DNA of 11,675 nucleotides from Bacteroidota bacterium. Lineage in GTDB: Bacteria > Bacteroidota > Bacteroidia > Flavobacteriales > Flavobacteriaceae. The first letter of the stretch is position 1. Each line of letters begins with the position of its first letter. The notes under the pieces are model-generated. The model saw only the letters and a program-made list of their open reading frames with translations, had not been told where the DNA came from and made no database searches. The translations under genes and the position numbers were made by a program. Shown piece by piece: positions 7,609 to 11,675 of the stretch. The DNA lies in NCBI GenBank assembly GCA_021793135.1, contig JAJYTI010000053.1, forward strand, positions 1-11,675, given 5' to 3'.

Positions 7609-8190
7609 ATGATAACGCATATACAGGGTAGATTAGTAGAAAAACACCCAACGGGTGTGGTGATTGATTGTAATGGGGTGGGGTATTACTTACAGATAAC
7701 CTTGCAAACTTATTCTCAATTGCCAGATAGCGAAAATGTAATGTTATATACACATTTACAAGTTCGTGAAGATGCACATACTCTTTATGGTTTTTTAACT
7801 CGTTCAGAAAGAGAAGTCTTTAGATTATTGATAAGCGTTTCTGGAGTTGGTGCTGCTACTGCACGTACTATGTTATCATCGCTTACACCACAAGAAATTG
7901 TAGAAGCTATTGCTCAAAATGATTTAAATGTTTTAAAATCAGCAAAAGGCATTGGAGTCAAAACAGCACAACGAATGGTGTTAGATTTAAAAGATAAAGT
8001 TCTTAAAATATACGATTTAGAAGAGGTTTCTGCCACTTCAAACAATACAAATAAAGATGAAGCGTTATCAGCTTTAGAGACATTAGGATTTGCTAGAAAA
8101 CAAGCAGAGAAAGTTTGTAATCAAGTCATAAAAGAGCATCCTGATGCAACAGCAGAATCGATCATTAAGTTGGCATTAAAAAAACTGTAG
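7609..8190 (+). CDS. ruvA: Holliday junction DNA-binding protein RuvA
   Basis: Tetrameric protein that grips the four-way junction and loads the RuvB motor rings on opposite arms. The 193-residue protein has all three domains. An N-terminal OB fold (about 1-63) ends in the acidic pin Glu54-Asp55 (HLQVREDAHTLYGF), which separates the strands at the crossover. A helix-hairpin-helix domain follows with two hairpins (SVSGVGAATARTML and SAKGIGVKTAQRMV), and a C-terminal RuvB-binding domain covers about 148-193 (DEALSALETLGFARKQAEKV). An in-frame TTG at 7603 would add two residues, but MITHIQGRLVEK is the standard family N terminus, so the ATG at 7609 is chosen. The stop TAG is separated from the sprA start by three bases, indicating co-transcription with sprA. 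The partner ruvB is upstream in its own transcription unit. Confidence 0.98.
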   Translation: MITHIQGRLVEKHPTGVVIDCNGVGYYLQITLQTYSQLPDSENVMLYTHLQVREDAHTLYGFLTRSEREVFRLLISVSGVGAATARTMLSSLTPQEIVEAIAQNDLNVLKSAKGIGVKTAQRMVLDLKDKVLKIYDLEEVSATSNNTNKDEALSALETLGFARKQAEKVCNQVIKEHPDATAESIIKLALKKL

Positions 8191-8193
8191 ATC

Positions 8194-11100
8194 TTGGAAA
8201 AAAATTACTCCCGAGCAATATCCTCCGTATTTAGCATTTCTCTTACCATAGTGCTTGCTTTGGCTTATGGTTCTATAGCTTTTGCACAAGATAGTACAAA
8301 AACAGGCTATACTCAAAGACCATTGGAATTGCCTTTACCTCCTTCTATTGAAGAAATGTATACCTATGATCCAATCACGGATCGATATATTTATTCTCAA
8401 ACTATTGGAGAATCTAGTATTGCATATCCTATTGTTCTTACGCCAGAAGAGTATGAGAAAATGCTTTTGCAACAAGATATTCAAGCTTATTTTAAGCAAA
8501 AGATTGATGCAGCTGATGGTAGAAAATCCGACTCGCAAGATGATAGGCATAATCTGTTACCAACGTATTATGTAAAATCAGAATTATTTGAAACAATTTT
8601 TGGAGGAAGTACTATAGATATCGTTCCTCAAGGTAGTGTAGAGGTAGATTTAGGAATGCTGTTTAATAAACAAGATAATCCTTCTTTATCTCCTAGAAAC
8701 CGAAAGAATTTTACATTTGATTTTGATCAGCGAATCAGTTTAAGTTTGCTAGGTAAAGTAGGAGAAAGATTAGATGTTAATATTAATTATGATACGCAAT
8801 CTACTTTTGACTTTCAAAATCAAATAAAATTAGAATATACGCCTACAGAAGATGACATTATTCAGAGTATCGAGGTAGGTAATGTGAGTATGCCTCTCAA
8901 TAGTAGCCTTATTCAAGGTGCGCAAAGTCTTTTTGGAGTTAAAACGGAATTGCAATTTGGTAAAACACGGGTAACAGGAGTGTTCTCCGAGCAAAAATCC
9001 GAAACACAAACTGTAGTTGCAGAAGGGGGAGCGACAATAAATGACTTCGAAATGTACGCCATGGATTACGACGATAATCGTCACTTCTTCCTAGCACATT
9101 ACTTTAGAGATAATTACGATAGGGTTATTTCACAATATCCATTCCTTAGTACCAATATAGAAATTACTAGGGTAGAGGTGTGGGTTACAAATAGATCTAA
9201 TCGAACAGAAAACATTCGTAGTATAGTTGCTTTACAAGATATTGGAGAGTCGGAGATAGATCATATTGGATTGCAGAATCCACCGACAAACTTTATACAA
9301 GCCACTGCAAATGCCTCGCCAGATAACAAAAATAATATGTTCAACCCTTTTGGAATTAATGGTGGTGATCCAAGTTATCTGAATGAAAGCATTCGTGATA
9401 GATCTACAGTGGAAAGCGGGTTTGGTGGATTAAGTGTTCGCGATGGAATGGATTATGTAGCATTAGAAAATGCAAGAAGACTAGAGCCTCACGAATACAA
9501 GTTACATACCAAGTTAGGATACATCTCGTTAAACGAGCGCTTACGTAATGATGAGGTGCTTGCTGTATCTTTCCAATATACTCGAAATGGAAGAGTATAT
9601 CAGGTCGGAGAATTTTCAAACGATGGTGTAGACAATACCGGAGGAGAGGTATATAACCCAAATCCAAGACCAGGACAAGAACCAATTGTAAACTCTTCCC
9701 AAAATCTTGTTGTAAAGTTGTTACGTAGTAACTTCACAAGTGTACAAGAGCCAATATGGGATTTAATGATGAAGAACATCTATCCTTTAGGTGCTTTTGA
9801 TTTAGAACAAGAAGATTTTAAATTAAACATTGTCTATTCCGATCCTTCACCGGTAAATTATATTAAGCCAGCAAGTGGAGACGCGCAACATCCTGCAGTG
9901 CCATTACCAGAAGATGTTGCAGAAACACCACTTTTACGAGTGTTTAATTTAGATAGGTTAAATTATAATAATGATCCACAACAAGGTGGAGATGGTTTCT
10001 TCGACTTTGTACCTGGAATTACGGTAGATAGAGAAAATGGAGCTATTATATTTACAAGTGTCGAGCCGTTTGGTGAATATTTATTTGAAAAATTAAGAAG
10101 TGATAATGGTTCGGAAGATTATAATGCACCAGAAACTTATAACGCTAACCAGCATAAGTATGTTTTTAGTGCTTTATATAGAGGAACAAAAACACAAGCA
10201 GAACAAGAGCAGAGTGAGAAAAATAAATTCCAATTAAGAGGTAAATATAAATCTAGTGATGCCGATGGAATTCCAATTGGTGCTGCAAACGTTCCGCAAG
10301 GTTCTGTACGTGTTACAGCGGGAGGGCGTACTTTAGTAGAAGGAGTTGATTATACAGTAAATTATCAAACTGGACGAGTGCATATTTTAGACCCTTCTTT
10401 GGCAAACTCTAAAACACCAATAAATATATCGACAGAGAATAACACCACTTTTGGTAGACAAACTCGTCGATTTACTGGGCTAAATATAGAGCATCAATTC
10501 AATAAAGACTTTATGTTGGGAGCTACATATTTAAATATGAATGAGCGACCAATGACGCAGAAATCTGCCTATAATGGTGAATCGGTGAATAACTCTATAT
10601 TTGGAGTTCATACATTATTCTCTACCGAAGTACCGTTTTTAACTAGATTGGTAAATAAACTACCTAATATCGATACCGATGTAGAGTCGCACGTTTCTTT
10701 ACGTGGAGAATTTGCTTATTTATTGCCAGGATCACCAAAAGTTTCCGATTTCGATGGAAGAACTACTTCTTATATCGATGACTTTGAAGCTTCGCAAACC
10801 TCTATTGATTTAATGTCTCCTCAATCTTGGTACTTAGCAAGTACGCCTGTTGGATTTGGAGGAGAGATAGGAAACAATGACTTGTCGTATAATTATAATA
10901 GAGCAAAATTAGCTTGGTATTCTATTGATCCAATTTTTTATAGCGGAAGAAGACCGAGCGATTTATCAAGTGAAGATGTGTCTGGACCATTTACACGTCG
11001 TGTATTCCGTGATGAGGTTTTCCCAAATCAAGATATTATTCAAGGGCAATCACAAGCTTTATTTACATTTGATTTAGCTTATTATCCAGGTATACGAGGT

Positions 11101-11675
11101 CCTTATAACTTTAACCCTGCAACAAATGGTACTAACGATCTGCCAAATCCTAGAGATCGATTTGGTGGAATTACGCGAGCTATATCAACATCCGATTTCG
11201 TGCAATCTAATGTTGAGTATATCCAGTTCTGGGTAATGGACCCATTCATCTATCCTGAGAATGCTCAGAATAACGGAGGGACTCTTAGTTTCAACTTAGG
11301 TAATATCTCTGAGGATATTCTTAAGGATGGTAGAATGCAATACGAAAATGGATTACCTGAAGATGGTGGTTTAGATAATACTATAGAAACAGAATGGGGT
11401 AAACTACCTGCGAATCAAGCAATGGTTTATGCTTTTAGTAATGATCCAGATGTACGAGCAAAACAGGATGTTGGGCTTGATGGTTTGAGTGATGCAGAAG
11501 AGGCTGCGAAATATCCATTGTTTGCTGGATTAAATGACCCAGCTGGAGATAACTATCAGTATTATTTACAGGCAGAAGGAGATGTGCTAGAGCGTTATAT
11601 GAACTATAATGGTACAGAGGGTAACTCTCCTGTAGAAGTTTCTAATACCAATAGAGGTAATACCACAAAACCAGA
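8194..11675 (+). CDS. sprA: SprA, type IX secretion outer-membrane translocon protein, 3'-truncated by the window edge
   Basis: SprA (Sov in Porphyromonas) forms the very large single-chain beta-barrel through which T9SS cargo, including gliding adhesins, crosses the outer membrane. The frame is open without a stop from 8194 to the right edge: 1160 codons, about half of the roughly 2400 residues usual for the family. The only plausible start is TTG at 8194, because the ruvA stop lies in the same frame two codons upstream and the first in-frame ATG (near 8356) would remove the signal peptide. From TTG the N terminus is an excellent Sec signal: Lys3 and Arg7, a hydrophobic core at about 9-29, and AFA before a Gln32 cleavage site. 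Family-like segments include VEVDLGMLFNKQDNPSLSP from about 149, GERLDVNINYDTQSTFDFQN, EVGNVSMPLNSSLIQGAQSL, YIDDFEASQ at 860-868, and RGNTTKP at the very end. No frameshift is visible. Confidence 0.96.
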   Translation, partial: MEKNYSRAISSVFSISLTIVLALAYGSIAFAQDSTKTGYTQRPLELPLPPSIEEMYTYDPITDRYIYSQTIGESSIAYPIVLTPEEYEKMLLQQDIQAYFKQKIDAADGRKSDSQDDRHNLLPTYYVKSELFETIFGGSTIDIVPQGSVEVDLGMLFNKQDNPSLSPRNRKNFTFDFDQRISLSLLGKVGERLDVNINYDTQSTFDFQNQIKLEYTPTEDDIIQSIEVGNVSMPLNSSLIQGAQSLFGVKTELQFGKTRVTGVFSEQKSETQTVVAEGGATINDFEMYAMDYDDNRHFFLAHYFRDNYDRVISQYPFLSTNIEITRVEVWVTNRSNRTENIRSIVALQDIGESEIDHIGLQNPPTNFIQATANASPDNKNNMFNPFGINGGDPSYLNESIRDRSTVESGFGGLSVRDGMDYVALENARRLEPHEYKLHTKLGYISLNERLRNDEVLAVSFQYTRNGRVYQVGEFSNDGVDNTGGEVYNPNPRPGQEPIVNSSQNLVVKLLRSNFTSVQEPIWDLMMKNIYPLGAFDLEQEDFKLNIVYSDPSPVNYIKPASGDAQHPAVPLPEDVAETPLLRVFNLDRLNYNNDPQQGGDGFFDFVPGITVDRENGAIIFTSVEPFGEYLFEKLRSDNGSEDYNAPETYNANQHKYVFSALYRGTKTQAEQEQSEKNKFQLRGKYKSSDADGIPIGAANVPQGSVRVTAGGRTLVEGVDYTVNYQTGRVHILDPSLANSKTPINISTENNTTFGRQTRRFTGLNIEHQFNKDFMLGATYLNMNERPMTQKSAYNGESVNNSIFGVHTLFSTEVPFLTRLVNKLPNIDTDVESHVSLRGEFAYLLPGSPKVSDFDGRTTSYIDDFEASQTSIDLMSPQSWYLASTPVGFGGEIGNNDLSYNYNRAKLAWYSIDPIFYSGRRPSDLSSEDVSGPFTRRVFRDEVFPNQDIIQGQSQALFTFDLAYYPGIRGPYNFNPATNGTNDLPNPRDRFGGITRAISTSDFVQSNVEYIQFWVMDPFIYPENAQNNGGTLSFNLGNISEDILKDGRMQYENGLPEDGGLDNTIETEWGKLPANQAMVYAFSNDPDVRAKQDVGLDGLSDAEEAAKYPLFAGLNDPAGDNYQYYLQAEGDVLERYMNYNGTEGNSPVEVSNTNRGNTTKP

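Noticed and set aside
7118..7777. Minus-strand frames spanning the end of maeB, the gap and the start of ruvA
   Set aside because: They overlap well-supported plus-strand genes and terminators, encode low-complexity sequence, and resemble no family I know.
8176..8200. A7 run before the ruvA stop as a programmed frameshift site into sprA
   Set aside because: A -1 slip on A AAA AAA leads to a stop after about 15 further codons and does not enter the sprA frame, which is the same as the ruvA frame. No purpose is evident.
8282..8575. A 97-codon plus-strand frame and other short frames on both strands between 8282 and 9685
   Set aside because: They are out-of-frame shadows of sprA, whose frame here encodes recognisable family sequence continuously.
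1..11675. Mobile element, prophage, defence system, CRISPR array, tRNA or rRNA
   Set aside because: No transposase, integrase, direct-repeat array, target-site duplication or RNA gene signature was seen. All coding regions are recognisable housekeeping or T9SS genes.

Overview
The window looks like ordinary chromosomal DNA from a member of the Bacteroidota, most likely class Flavobacteriia. Four things point there. The DNA is AT-rich. Promoter-like TAnnTTTG elements sit in front of three gene starts and Shine-Dalgarno sequences are largely missing. The cytochrome oxidase subunit II has the long insert and the Cys-Asn-Lys-Ile-Cys copper loop I associate with that group. The window also ends in sprA, the outer-membrane translocon gene of the type IX secretion system (T9SS), which is restricted to Bacteroidota. 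I do not assign a genus.

Layout, all genes on the + strand. (1) 1-2690: the 3' part of coxB and a complete coxA (respiratory terminal oxidase subunits II and I), closed by a perfect 15-bp hairpin terminator at 2710-2751. (2) 2806-4793: ruvB (Holliday-junction branch-migration motor) and, 17 nt later, queG (epoxyqueuosine reductase, last step of queuosine tRNA modification), probably one transcript from a promoter at about 2775-2801. (3) 4794-4953: an intergenic stretch with overlapping inverted repeats and a promoter-like element. (4) 4954-7251: maeB, a fused malic enzyme/phosphotransacetylase-like protein, closed by a 14-bp hairpin terminator at 7275-7321. (5) 7322-7608: AT-rich non-coding DNA ending in a promoter-like element. 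(6) 7609-11675: ruvA, then sprA, which starts on a TTG codon 3 nt after the ruvA stop, in the same frame, and runs open through the right edge. That sprA frame is the largest coding region here, about 1160 codons, roughly half the usual protein.

Functionally the window combines aerobic respiration (coxBA), carbon and NADPH balance (maeB), DNA recombination (ruvA and ruvB, on separate transcripts), tRNA modification (queG) and protein secretion/gliding (sprA). RuvA and RuvB form one complex although their genes are separated by queG and maeB. RuvA and SprA have no known functional link but appear co-transcribed. I found no mobile element, tRNA, rRNA, CRISPR array or sign of recent transfer, and no undescribed system. 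The points most worth checking are the ruvA-sprA junction, the possibly leaderless ruvB transcript and the overlapping hairpins before maeB.
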